Assembly: GCF_033568475.1 (NCBI RefSeq)
Contig: NC_133123.1
Location: 4,092,001-4,156,000, forward strand
DNA length: 64,000 nucleotides
Direction: 5' to 3'
Origin: Henckelia pumila
Taxonomy: Eukaryota > Streptophyta > Magnoliopsida > Lamiales > Gesneriaceae
Below, piece after piece: positions 10,932-20,767 of the stretch (within the stretch, counting starts at the first letter, position 1; each line of letters opens with the position of its first letter). The position numbers were made by a program, and so were the translations under genes. Below the pieces are notes generated by a model. The model searched no databases and was not told where the DNA came from. It saw only the letters and a program-made list of their open reading frames with translations.

Positions 10932-12902
10932 CTAGAACACCCTTACAGGTTTGCCCGTGTGTGTGTCCAGAAATCTGTGCGGTCGATAAGCAGTAAATGT
11001 GTGTGCTTGTGAGGTTGCTGTGTACTGCTTGCCTTTTTGATCTTTATCAGTTAGCCTGTACCTCTTTTGAACTGGCCTGCAATTAAAGTACTGGTAAGGA
11101 TTCTCCTTTGACCATCTTCTCTTAGAGTAGTTAGACTCATTCCATGGCCTTTTGAAATTAGATTGGTTTCCCTTTCTTCTTTCATTAGGTTTTGGTTTAA
11201 TCCAAGTTCCTCTTTGATTAGAGATCTGGGGATCCACATATCCCAGCCCTCTATGCTTAGAGCTTCGTTCGTTAGATACTTTCTGATTTTTGTCAAAGCT
11301 GCACTCATCATGTTCATATATCGTGCTGGACCTGACAAATCTTATTTTGTTAAGATTGCCTTTGTCCAGGCTTGACTGAATACAAGATTCCATAGACTGT
11401 TCATTTGTTCCAAACCCTAGACCGGTTTTGTCATGTGCCGGTCTTTGGATTTCTTGAATCTTGTCAATGGTTACAGAAGATTTATTCCAAGCCTTAATTG
11501 TTTCAAGTAGTTTTTTGTTCTCAGTCAAGGTTGCTTGGAACACTCTTTTCAAGGTGTCATTCTCAGTAGCCAGCAGACTTAGCTTGACCTTAAGACCATC
11601 AACCTATTTTCGCTGCATGCAGCTTGATTCGCTTGACTTATCTTTTAGGTCAGCTCTTTCTGCCTTTACCTCCTCGAATTCCTTGGATAATGTTTTGTAT
11701 TCATTAGCCATTTCGTGTAAAGCAGTAACTAGATCACTGTGAGTAAATTCAGGTGAACCAAAGTCAAATACCTCCTCAGCTTCTTCTTCGATGTCAGCCA
11801 TAAGGCATTCCACCTTTTCATCATCGCTGTCATCTGAAGAGCTTCCGGTATTGGGGTTGTCAGAGTCAGACTCAGCCCACTTGCTTTTGCTTTCGTCTGC
11901 TACTAGAACCCTTTGGTCTCTTCCTTTTCTAAACGTCCTCTTGTTCTCCTTGCCCCTTCTTCTTTCGAAGAATTGCTTCTGATCATTGCTCTTAGGCTTG
12001 GTGCAATCTGCAATGAAGTGGCCTGGCTTGCCACAGTTAAAACAAGTAGGACCATCGTCTGTATGGTCCGATTTATGATAATTTTTAAATTTAGAATTGT
12101 TTTTACGCATAAATCTACCAAATTTCTTGACAAAGAGTGTCATGGCTTCGTTGCTGATTTGCTCAGCTGATCTCTTTGGAGCTTCCTCGACCGGTGGACG
12201 TATCACCGTTGAGGTTAAGGCCTTGGTTGGTTGAGAGGTAGATGGTTCATCTTCTGTCCTCATGTTGAGCTCGAACTCGTAGGCTTTGAGATCTGCAAAG
12301 AGATCATGCAGTTCAACCTTGCTTAAGTCTTTTGACTCCCTCATGGCCACTGTCTTGATCTCCCATTCTTTGGGCAAAGCTCTCATAACCTTCACAGCAA
12401 TTTCACGGTTAGTATAAGTTTTTCCTAAAGCAATAAGATCACAAATGATACTACTGAACCGTTCATCAAATTCAGTCATGGTTTCCCCTGGCTTCATTTT
12501 GGCATTGTCATATTTTTGAATGGCCATGGTGAGCTTGTTTTCCTTGGTCTGGTCATTTCCTTCACACAGCTGAGTGAGCTTCTCCCAAATCTCCTTTGCT
12601 GTGGAGCATGACTTGATTTTGCTGAACATGTTCTTGTCCAGTATTTTGTATAGGATGTCCCGGGCCACATTGTCAAGATTGGCCTTCTTTTTGTCCTCAG
12701 TAGTCCACTCAGCTCTTGGTTTCTTAATTATTTGTCCTGCACCATCGGTTAGAGCTGGGTTGACCTTCATGATTTTGATAGGACCGTCTGTTATGACATA
12801 TAGCATGTCATCGTCCTGTGCTGCAAGATGTGCCTGCATGCAAATTTTCCAGTCATCATAATCTTCTTTAGAAAACATAGGAATTTTGTTGAAAGAAGTC
12901 AT
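10932..12902 (-). pseudogene. gag: Copia gag, interrupted by an in-frame stop
   Basis: The frame opens at ATG 12902. It gives a 432-residue N-terminal part with the gag core and a CCHC zinc knuckle (CFNCGKPGHFIADC) at roughly residue 290, then an acidic Ser/Asp-rich stretch. A TAG near 11606 stops it. The same frame reopens and runs to a second TAG near 10934, with a third near 10890 before the protease. All three stops are TAG in an otherwise continuous gag-pro-pol frame, so these are point changes, not frameshifts. Gag binds RNA and forms the virus-like particle in this family. Large size and fusion in frame with pol fit SIRE-type elements. Confidence 0.88.
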
Positions 12903-12941
12903 GATTTTAAAACTTTAGATCAGCAGTTAAGAAAGGAACCC

Positions 12942-12953
12942 GCTTTGATACCA
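12942..12953 (-). other. Copia primer binding site (tRNA-Met type)
   Basis: The minus strand reads TGGTATCAAAGC two bases inside the 5' LTR edge at 12956. It resembles the complement of the initiator tRNA-Met 3' end used by most plant copia elements. Confidence 0.9.
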
Positions 12954-12955
12954 CT

Positions 12956-13249
12956 TGTTGGGATCGGTTCAGAGGATAGAGGGGGGTGAATACACTCTGA
13001 AACTTATTTTCTTTCTTTTCAAAATGATCAAGTGAAGTTTAGTTCACTAAATCTGTTTTCTCAACTTCTAAAACGGTTTGAACAATTTAAATAGTGCGGA
13101 AATAGTTCAGAGGTTTTAGTGATGCAAAGGCAAGTTATAACACGATGTATGAGCAATATATAAGATTAGTAAAGACTAAGACATGATTTATGAAAGTTCG
13201 AAGGCCTAATCCTTCTACGTCTCCCCTTCTTCCACTTAGGAAGGAATTC
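12956..13249 (-). repeat. Copia 5' LTR, inner part
   Basis: This matches the first 300 bases of the LTR at 3122, with several substitutions and a short indel near 13165. It is interrupted after GGAATTC by the gypsy insertion; the rest of the LTR continues at 23437. Confidence 0.93.
13245..13249. repeat. Gypsy target-site duplication AATTC, left copy
   Basis: AATTC precedes the gypsy LTR and recurs directly after it at 23437-23441. The copia LTR at 3122-4369 has this site only once, so the duplication arose on insertion. Confidence 0.95.
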
Positions 13250-15919
13250 TGAAACGACCCTAACTCTCTAATAAATAAATATGCGGAAAATTTTTTTTTT
13301 TTTTTTTTATACTACTAAATAAATATATGTACATATATGCCCATACATATATGCACAAAATAAAATAATTAAAATAAATACACGACTAAATAAATAAATA
13401 ATTAAATACTTAAGAAAAATGCATTCTTTTAAATAACTATCTGAGTCAAAACAATAATTAAAAATATACTGCATAAATAAAATAATTAAAATGTGTGCAT
13501 GCACTAAAAATATTTAATAAAAATATTCCATCAACCTCAACCCTTAAAAATAATAAAATGTATCATGACAACATGCACGGTGACTCAGAAGCTGTCACGG
13601 TCACGGGGCTACTGCAGCGCTGCTCATACGTCCTCACCACCGGTAGGAGTAACCTGCTCCTCTACGTACTCACCTGCACCATATCAGTGTAGTGAGCCTA
13701 GAGGCCCAACATGCATACTAACAAGGGTTTAAAAATAATTTAAATCAATTTAATACTAATACATACATATACATGAATGAGCATGCTTAAAAATTTCATA
13801 ACATAACTTACATAAATAAACATACATAACATACATAATATCATACATACTAGAGTTGTTGAGCATTTATTTTCTTAACATCGAATGGTCCTATCCGTAA
13901 GTGTGACCCATAGTGCGACTGATCAGTCTAAGAAACCATCGTACGAGGCTGGTGGCGAACCACCCATACATAAATGGCAGAAAACTGCCCATACATAAAT
14001 GGCAGAAACTGCCCATACATAAATGGCCACACTACTTCAATTTCCACCTAAAATATTTTATTTGCTCAACCATAGAAATTCAATCATAGCATAAAAATTG
14101 ATTTCATGAATGCATGTACTTAAATAAATTGTGTGTCCTTCATATATTTAATTTAATTTTCTTACTAACATATAAATATTAAAATAACTTAAATGCATAA
14201 AAATAATTAAATATATAATCAGGACACATGCAATTTTCTCATGGATGGTCCTGGACTGCTGGCCCTTCACTCAAGCCCATTAACTTAACTTAAGACTTGG
14301 CCCATTAAGACTAAATTAGGCCCAATAACACTGACCCTGGCCCAATGGGCCCAAAAACCCATTAACAGGCCCAATAACTTTCATGGGCTCCCAAGCCCAT
14401 AAAAATTTCTGGCCAACTTAAAAATTTAAATAAAAATTATTAAAAGCCCAAAAATAAATAAAATAACCCAAAATAATTTAATGTAACCCAAATAAATTAA
14501 ATGGTACTAATTAAATTTTTGGGAATTTAATTAGTCCATTTAACTCCTAATTAACTTAAAAACTTAAAAATAAAAATACCCGAGCCCAATTAAAATAACC
14601 CGGACCCGAACCCACTTAACTTAACCCATATTATTTTAGACCCGACCCGGACCCAAGACCCGACCCGGAACACCCTCAAACCCTAGAACCCGAAACCCTA
14701 GCCTACCTACCCCTCTCGGCCGCCGAGGCTTGGGCAGCAGGCCTTCAACGCCTGCTGCCGCCCTGCTCCGGCCACGACCGGCTGGAGCGCCGCCGGCAGG
14801 ACCTCCCCAGGGTCCTGCCGGTTCGAACTCCACCAAGCCCCCGACCCCATGCACGTCCAACCACTGAACCGAAGCCTTGCAACCCAAAACCCTAAATTGC
14901 TTCTCGGCTGCGCCCCTGCACCTTTCTAGCTCAAAACCATTCGGCCGAGCCCTTACCAGCCCAAAGCCCTGCCATGGCTCGATCCTTAGGCACCCTAGGA
15001 CCTTACCTGACCGAACCCTCAGCCCCGAACCAAGCATGGAGAGGAAAAACGTGAGTATGCATAGAGAATCGAAGAACAATGCACAAACAACAACATTACA
15101 TCGATTTTTCTGAAAAAAAATACTTAAAAGATTTAGAAGTCTACCTTAACTTACATGATATATATACTGATATAGCGTAAAAAAAAATGAGAAAAAGATC
15201 ATGCCTTTCACCGTAAATATGGATTTAACACGTGTAGGAAGGACTCCGGGACGACGGGACGACCTTGGCTTGCTTGGAACCTTGAAACCGACCTTCTATG
15301 GAGTTCCTAGGGTTGAAGATCGATGAAGAAGAAGATGGAGTGAAAGTGACGGCTGATGGGGGGAAAAAGTGATCGGCTAGAAGGGTTTTAGGTTGATTAG
15401 GTTTTATTTTTGTGTTAAATAAAAATATAGGTTAAGTAATTAAATATAAAAGGTTTTAAATATTAAATATATAACTTAAACTCTTAATCATAACTTTAAA
15501 AATCTGATAACAAAATAAAAATCTCGAATTATTAATTTAGGGGAATTTTAAAAATACTAAGAAGTCAATATTTTGACTAATTTTGGATAAAAATGACCCC
15601 TAAAATTAAATAAAATTAAATACTTAAAATTTTGAGATAATAAAACTCAAAATAATATTTTAAGGCTCCAAAAAGGTTCATAAAATAATTTGGCTAGAAA
15701 GTTGTCATCTCGTCCGTCCACGGTCCCGTCTACGCGATTAAATAATAAAAATACTAAAAATCATAAAAATTACTAATTATGGGTTAAATGCTTAAAAAAT
15801 AAATTAAATCATGCATAAATAATTCACATAATTATTTAACCCATAAATCATAAATTTAAATAATTAAATATCCTAATTATGCAGGCGGATTTATGTAATT
15901 AAAAATAACGGGTGTTACA
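13250..15919 (-). repeat. Gypsy 3' LTR
   Basis: The 2670-bp LTR is AT-rich at both ends, with a GC-rich block at about 14640-15010. Three 24-bp tandem units containing CCCATACATAAATGGC lie at 13963-14028. A cluster of TGGGCY motifs (read on the minus strand) lies at 14274-14399. A 147-codon frame across the GC-rich block also occurs in the 5' LTR and resembles no known protein. Confidence 0.95.
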
Positions 15920-15936
15920 ATTCTCCCCCCCTTAAA
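15920..15936 (-). other. Gypsy polypurine tract
   Basis: On the minus strand AAGGGGGGGAGAA abuts the 3' LTR, the expected plus-strand primer. Confidence 0.9.
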
Positions 15937-15964
15937 TTGAATTTCGTCCTCGAAATTAAAGTAC

Positions 15965-18900
15965 TTACCCGAACAACTCCGGGTAGCGAGTCCTCATATC
16001 CTCCTCGGTCTCCCAAGTAGCTTCCTCCTCCGAGTGATTCAGCCACTGGACTCTGACCATCGGTATGACCCGCGTCCTAAGCCTCCGCTCCTCTCTAGCC
16101 AAGATCCGCACTGGTCTCTCCTCGTACACAAGATCTGGTGGCAACTGTAAGGGCTCGAAATCCAACACATGCGACGGGTTGGAGACATATCTCCGAAGCA
16201 TGGATACATGGAAAACGTTGTGCACTGCCGCTAGCCCTGGAGGTAGAGCTAAACGATAGGCCAACGTGCCAACTCGCTCCAAGATCTCGAATGGCCCTAT
16301 ATATCTCGGATTAAGCTTGCCTCTCCGCCCAAAACGCGTTACTCCCTTCATAGGTGACACCTTCAAGAATACGTGATCACCTACTGCGAACTCCAAATCG
16401 CGTCGTCTGGCATCTGCATAACTCTTCTGCCGACTCTGCGCAGTCCTCATCCTCTCTCGAATCTGCATCACGATGTCAGCGGTCTGCTGCACAATCTCTG
16501 GACCCAACAATATCCGCTCACCAACCTCATCCCAATGCACCGGAGATCTGCATCTCCTCCCATAAAGTGCTGCATAAGGAGCCATACCTATAGACGACTG
16601 AAAGCTATTGTTATAGCTAAACTCCACTAATGGCAGTCTAGTCTCCCAAGATCCTCGAAAATCGATGACACAAGCTCTCAAAAGATCCTCGAGAACCTGG
16701 ATCACTCTCTCGGATTGACCATCTGTCTGGGGATGAAATGCTGTACTGAACAAAAGTCTAGTCCCCAAAGCTGTGTGCAGACTCTTCCAAAACGCTGAGG
16801 TGAACCTCGGATCTCTGTCTGACACGATAGACACTGGTATGCCATGCAGTCTAACAATCTCTCTGATGTAAAGCTCTGCATACTGTGTCAAAGTGTAAGT
16901 AGTTCTTACCGGCAAGAAATGAGCTGACTTGGTGAGTCTATCCACAATCACCCAAATCGCTGTACACCCTCTGGTACTCCTCGGTAAGCCAACCACAAAG
17001 TCCATCGTAATATTCTCCCACTTCCATTCCGGAATAGGGAGAGGTCTAAGAAGTCCTGCTGGACGCTGATGCTCTGCTTTGACTTGCTGACAAGTCAAGC
17101 ACTCTGACACCACTCTCCCGATGTCACTCTTCATCCCAGGCCACCAATACAATAACTGCAAGTCTCGGTACATCTTCGTACTTCCGGGGTGAATGGAGTA
17201 CGGAGATGCATGAGCCTCTGCTAGAATCTCGGCTCTCAACTGATCAACGTTCGGTACCCACATCCTCCCACGGTACTGAACGATGCCATCCTCCACTGTA
17301 TATAAGAGATTTCCTCTAGCCTCATCTTTCTGTCTCCAACGCTGTAGCTCCTCATCAGTGGACTGTCCCTCTCTAATCCGATCTCGCAAAACTGGCTGCA
17401 CCGTCAACACTGACAAGCTCGGTGCATGGCCGCTCGGATAGCACTCCAAACCAAATCTCTGAATCTCGGTCTGTAGTGGTAACTGTACAGTCAAACATGA
17501 TACCACTGACGACTTCCGACTCAAAGCATCTGCCACTACATTAGCTTTACCCGGATGGTAGCTAATGTCACAGTCATAGTCCTTAACAAGCTCAAGCCAT
17601 CTGCGCTGCCTCATGTTCAACTCCTTCTGGGTGAAAAAGTACTTGAGGCTCTTGTGATCGGTGAAAATCTTGCACTTCTCGCCGTAAAGATAGTGCCTCC
17701 AGATTTTCAACGCAAATACCACTGCTGCAAGCTCCAAATCATGCGTCGGATAGTTCTGCTCATGAATCTTCAACTGTCGCGACGCATATGCGATAACTCT
17801 GCCACTCTGCATAAGTACTGCGCCCAAACCAAGCTTGGACGCGTCGGTGTACACCACTAACTCCTCATGTGGCACTGTCATAGCTAACACAGGTGCTGAA
17901 GTAAGTGCATCCTTCAGCTGATCAAAACTCCTCTGACAATCTGGACTCCAACTATACTTCGCGTTCTTCTTGGTTAAGGAAGTCAAGGGTACTGCAATAG
18001 AGGAAAAACCCTTGATGAACTTCCTATAGTATCCTGCCAAACCCAAGAAGCTACGAATCTCCGAAGCATTCTTTGGAATCCCCCAATCCTTCACTGCCTG
18101 CACCTTGGACTGATCCACTGCAATCCCATCCCTAGAAATAATGTGGCCTAGAAACGCCACTTGCTCCAACCAAAACTCACACTTACTGAACTTTGCAAAC
18201 AGTCGATGCTCTCTCAAAGTCTGCAAGGCTGTATGCAAATGCTGTGTATGCTCCTCAATGCTCCTCGAGTAGATCAATATGTCATCAATGAATACAATGA
18301 CAAACTGATCTAGATACGGCTGGAAAACACGATGCATGAGATCCATAAAAACTGCTGGAGCATTGGTCAATCCAAAGGGCATCACCAAGAACTCATAGTG
18401 TCCATATCGTGTCCTAAAGGCAGTCTTAGACACGTCGGAATCTCTGACTCTCAGCTGATGGTAACCAGATCGCAGATCGATCTTGGAGAATACCGAAGCT
18501 CCCTGCAACTGATCGAATAAATCCTCTATCCTCGGTAGTGGATACTTATTCTTCACTGTGACTCTGTTGAGCTCTCGGTAGTCAATGCACAATCTCATGC
18601 TGCCGTCCTTCTTCTTCACAAACAACACTGGAGCTCCCCATGGAGAAAAGCTAGGACGAACAAAGCCCTTCTCCAACAGCTCCTGAATCTGCTCCTTCAA
18701 CTCTCTCATCTCTGTAGGAGCAAGTCGATATGGTGCCTTAGAGATAGGCACAGTATCCGGCAACAACTCAATACTGAACTCCACCTCTCTCACTGGTGGA
18801 ACTCCTGCAACATCGTCAGGAAAAACATCTGGATAGTCACGTACCACCTCTATGTCTGATAAAGATCTGCTAGAAACATCTGAGGTAGTGACCACACTAG

Positions 18901-19338
18901 CAAGAAAACCCTGACATCCATGGCGCAACAGTTTCCTCGCACGAACAAGTGATATCATCTGAGGAATACTGCTAGACTGAGATGCAAAGAAAGTAAACAT
19001 CTCACCTCCTGCTGGCTTCACTGACACTGTCCTACGTCGGAAATCAATCGAAGCTCCATTAACTGATAGCCAGTCCATACCCAGAATCAAGTCAAACCCA
19101 GTCAATGGAAGAACCACTAGATCTGCTCGAATGGAGTGTCCCTGCAACTCCAATTCCAGGTCCCTGATGACACTAGTGGTAGTGATAATCTGTCCGGATG
19201 GCATGGTAACATCGTAACCACTGTCTACAACCTCTGGTGAAATGCCTATCCGTCTGATAAAATCCCGGGAGATAAACGAATGCGTGGCTCCTGAATCTAG
19301 CAACGCAAACGTGGAGTTGCCTCCAACTAGAATTCTCC
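15965..19338 (-). CDS. pol: Gypsy pol: protease, reverse transcriptase, RNase H, integrase, chromodomain-like tail
   Basis: The frame is open from 19338 to the stop at 15965, over 1100 codons. It has no good ATG of its own at the start, which supports entry by splicing from gag. Domains in order are an aspartic protease ([11 protein letters not shown]), reverse transcriptase ([16 protein letters not shown], then the FIDD active site), RNase H ([14 protein letters not shown]), integrase with an HHCC zinc region ([19 protein letters not shown]) and core acidic residues in [16 protein letters not shown] and [10 protein letters not shown], and a C-terminal module with [16 protein letters not shown] typical of Tekay/Del chromodomains. 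The proteins copy the element RNA and insert the DNA into the host genome; in this family the tail is thought to steer integration to heterochromatin. No break was found. Base composition is far richer in G+C than the LTR ends and the putative intron. Confidence 0.95.
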
Positions 19339-19534
19339 CTGCACGCAGAAGATTCCCAACAATTCACACCACTATGCTCCCAAGGTTAAAACACTAAAAT
19401 CCTTAATTCTAATCACAAAGAAACAAAATTCTTATTCTAGCATGCTGATAATTAAACTCATGTAACAGGCATTCAGATATAATCGCAATTAAACAAAAGC
19501 AAAGAATTGAAAAAGTTCTAGGGGTTAGGTATAC
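19339..19534 (-). other. Putative spliceosomal intron between gag and protease of the gypsy element
   Basis: On the minus strand the segment begins GTATAC at 19534 and ends CTGCGTGCAG at 19339. It is T-rich, has a TTTTAAC branch-point-like motif about 50 bases from the 3' end, and contains in-frame stops. Removing these 196 bases joins gag codon ATC plus G to GG at 19338, keeps the frame and leads directly into the family-typical protease start. Without splicing, gag ends at 19518 and pol lacks an ATG. The boundaries are inferred from sequence only. Confidence 0.75.
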
Positions 19535-20597
19535 CGATGATCAAGGAGGTATCTGGGTCTGCCTCCTCTGCCTGCATCACATACACTCGCCCACTGACGT
19601 TCTGCCTCTGCGGGCAGTTGGCAATCTGATGCCCTGGCTCCTTGCAGCGATAGCAGACTCCTGCTCCCAATAGACACTGCCCGGAATGCATCTTCTGGCA
19701 CTTCGGACATACTGGATATCTCCCTGGAGTAGGGGCCCCGCCCCTAGTCTGCTGCTGTGGCTTCCCCTGAGGCCTCTGCTGATTCGGGCCCTTAGATGGC
19801 CCTGTAGACTGCTTCTTCGCAGGTGGCTGCGAAGATGGTCGCTGATACCCTGTCTGCATAAACTGCCTCTTACCCTGCTGCTCTCTATGTATCTCTCTCC
19901 GTCCCTCCTCGGAACGCAAGGCCCTGCTGACTGCAGACTCATATGTAAAGACGTCTGCCATACGCACGTCATGCCTGATCTCAGCCTTCAGGCCCTCCAC
20001 AAACTGTCGCAGCTTCTCCTGCGGACTATCAGCAATCATGGGCACAAAGCGACAGCCCCTCTCAAACTGGCTCACGTACTCCACAACAGATCTGTCCCCC
20101 TGACGGAGACTCATAAACTCCCGGATCATGCGACTGCGCACGTCCTCAGTGAAATACTTGGCGTAGAAGATACGCCTGAACTCAGCCCACGTCAGTGTAG
20201 GTAGATGGACTCCTCTAACTGCACCCTCCCACCATAAGGCTGCATCGCCTCGCATCATGTACGTAGCACAGCTCACCCTGTCGGCGTCTGTGATCCCCAT
20301 ATAGTCGAAGATGGACTCAAGAGAGCGAATCCATCCCTCAGCCACCAACGGATCGGTGGTCCCCACAAACTCCTTAGGCCCCTTCTTCTGGAACCTCTCT
20401 GCGACGTCCTCCTCGTGGGACAGTCTGGGACGGGCAGCCTGCTGCTCCAACAGAGCAGTAATCCCCGCCATCATCGTCGCACTGGCCTGCTCCAGTGCTG
20501 TCATGGGGTGCTGCGGAGGTGGCGGTGGAGGTGGAGGTGGATGTGGAGGTCTCCCACGTCGGTTCACTTGTCTGGGAGGCATTCTGCACCACCACAT
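19518..20597 (-). CDS. gag: Gypsy gag polyprotein
   Basis: The frame gives 359 residues from the ATG at 20597; a second in-frame ATG at 20582 (MPPRQ) matches the usual family start better. A Pro-rich N-terminus is followed by the retrotransposon gag core (WIRSLESIFDYMG, then ALWWEGAV and FYAKYFTEDVR), a Gln/Pro-rich linker and one CCHC zinc knuckle (CYRCKEPGHQIANC) near residue 315. Gag packages the element RNA in particles. The stop at 19518 lies just inside the putative intron, so an unspliced RNA would make gag alone, while a spliced RNA would make the gag-pol fusion. The last six residues are intron-encoded. Confidence 0.93.
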   Translation of the reverse strand: MWWCRMPPRQVNRRGRPPHPPPPPPPPPQHPMTALEQASATMMAGITALLEQQAARPRLSHEEDVAERFQKKGPKEFVGTTDPLVAEGWIRSLESIFDYMGITDADRVSCATYMMRGDAALWWEGAVRGVHLPTLTWAEFRRIFYAKYFTEDVRSRMIREFMSLRQGDRSVVEYVSQFERGCRFVPMIADSPQEKLRQFVEGLKAEIRHDVRMADVFTYESAVSRALRSEEGRREIHREQQGKRQFMQTGYQRPSSQPPAKKQSTGPSKGPNQQRPQGKPQQQTRGGAPTPGRYPVCPKCQKMHSGQCLLGAGVCYRCKEPGHQIANCPQRQNVSGRVYVMQAEEADPDTSLIIGIPNP

Positions 20598-20753
20598 ATT
20601 TATTTACGTAAATCGCCATGCATAACTAAGTGTTTAAAATTAAGGCTAACTTTAAATTCTAGAAATTAAATCATACTATAAACATTAAAACTTACAGACC
20701 GGTAGCGTGGATTTCTGAGCTAGCATAGCAGTAGTGACCCCTCCAAGGACCGT

Positions 20754-20765
20754 GCTCTGATACCA
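20754..20765 (-). other. Gypsy primer binding site (tRNA-Met type)
   Basis: The minus strand reads TGGTATCAGAGC two bases inside the 5' LTR edge. It is the classical site complementary to the 3' end of initiator tRNA-Met. Confidence 0.95.
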
Positions 20766-20767
20766 AC

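Noticed and set aside
14680-14710. AACCCTAG-like repeats reminiscent of plant telomere sequence
   Set aside because: Units are irregular and few, and the same stretch is simply part of both gypsy LTRs.
16065-20669. Many plus-strand frames over the gypsy gag and pol region, up to 172 codons
   Set aside because: They are antisense shadows of the continuous minus-strand coding frames.
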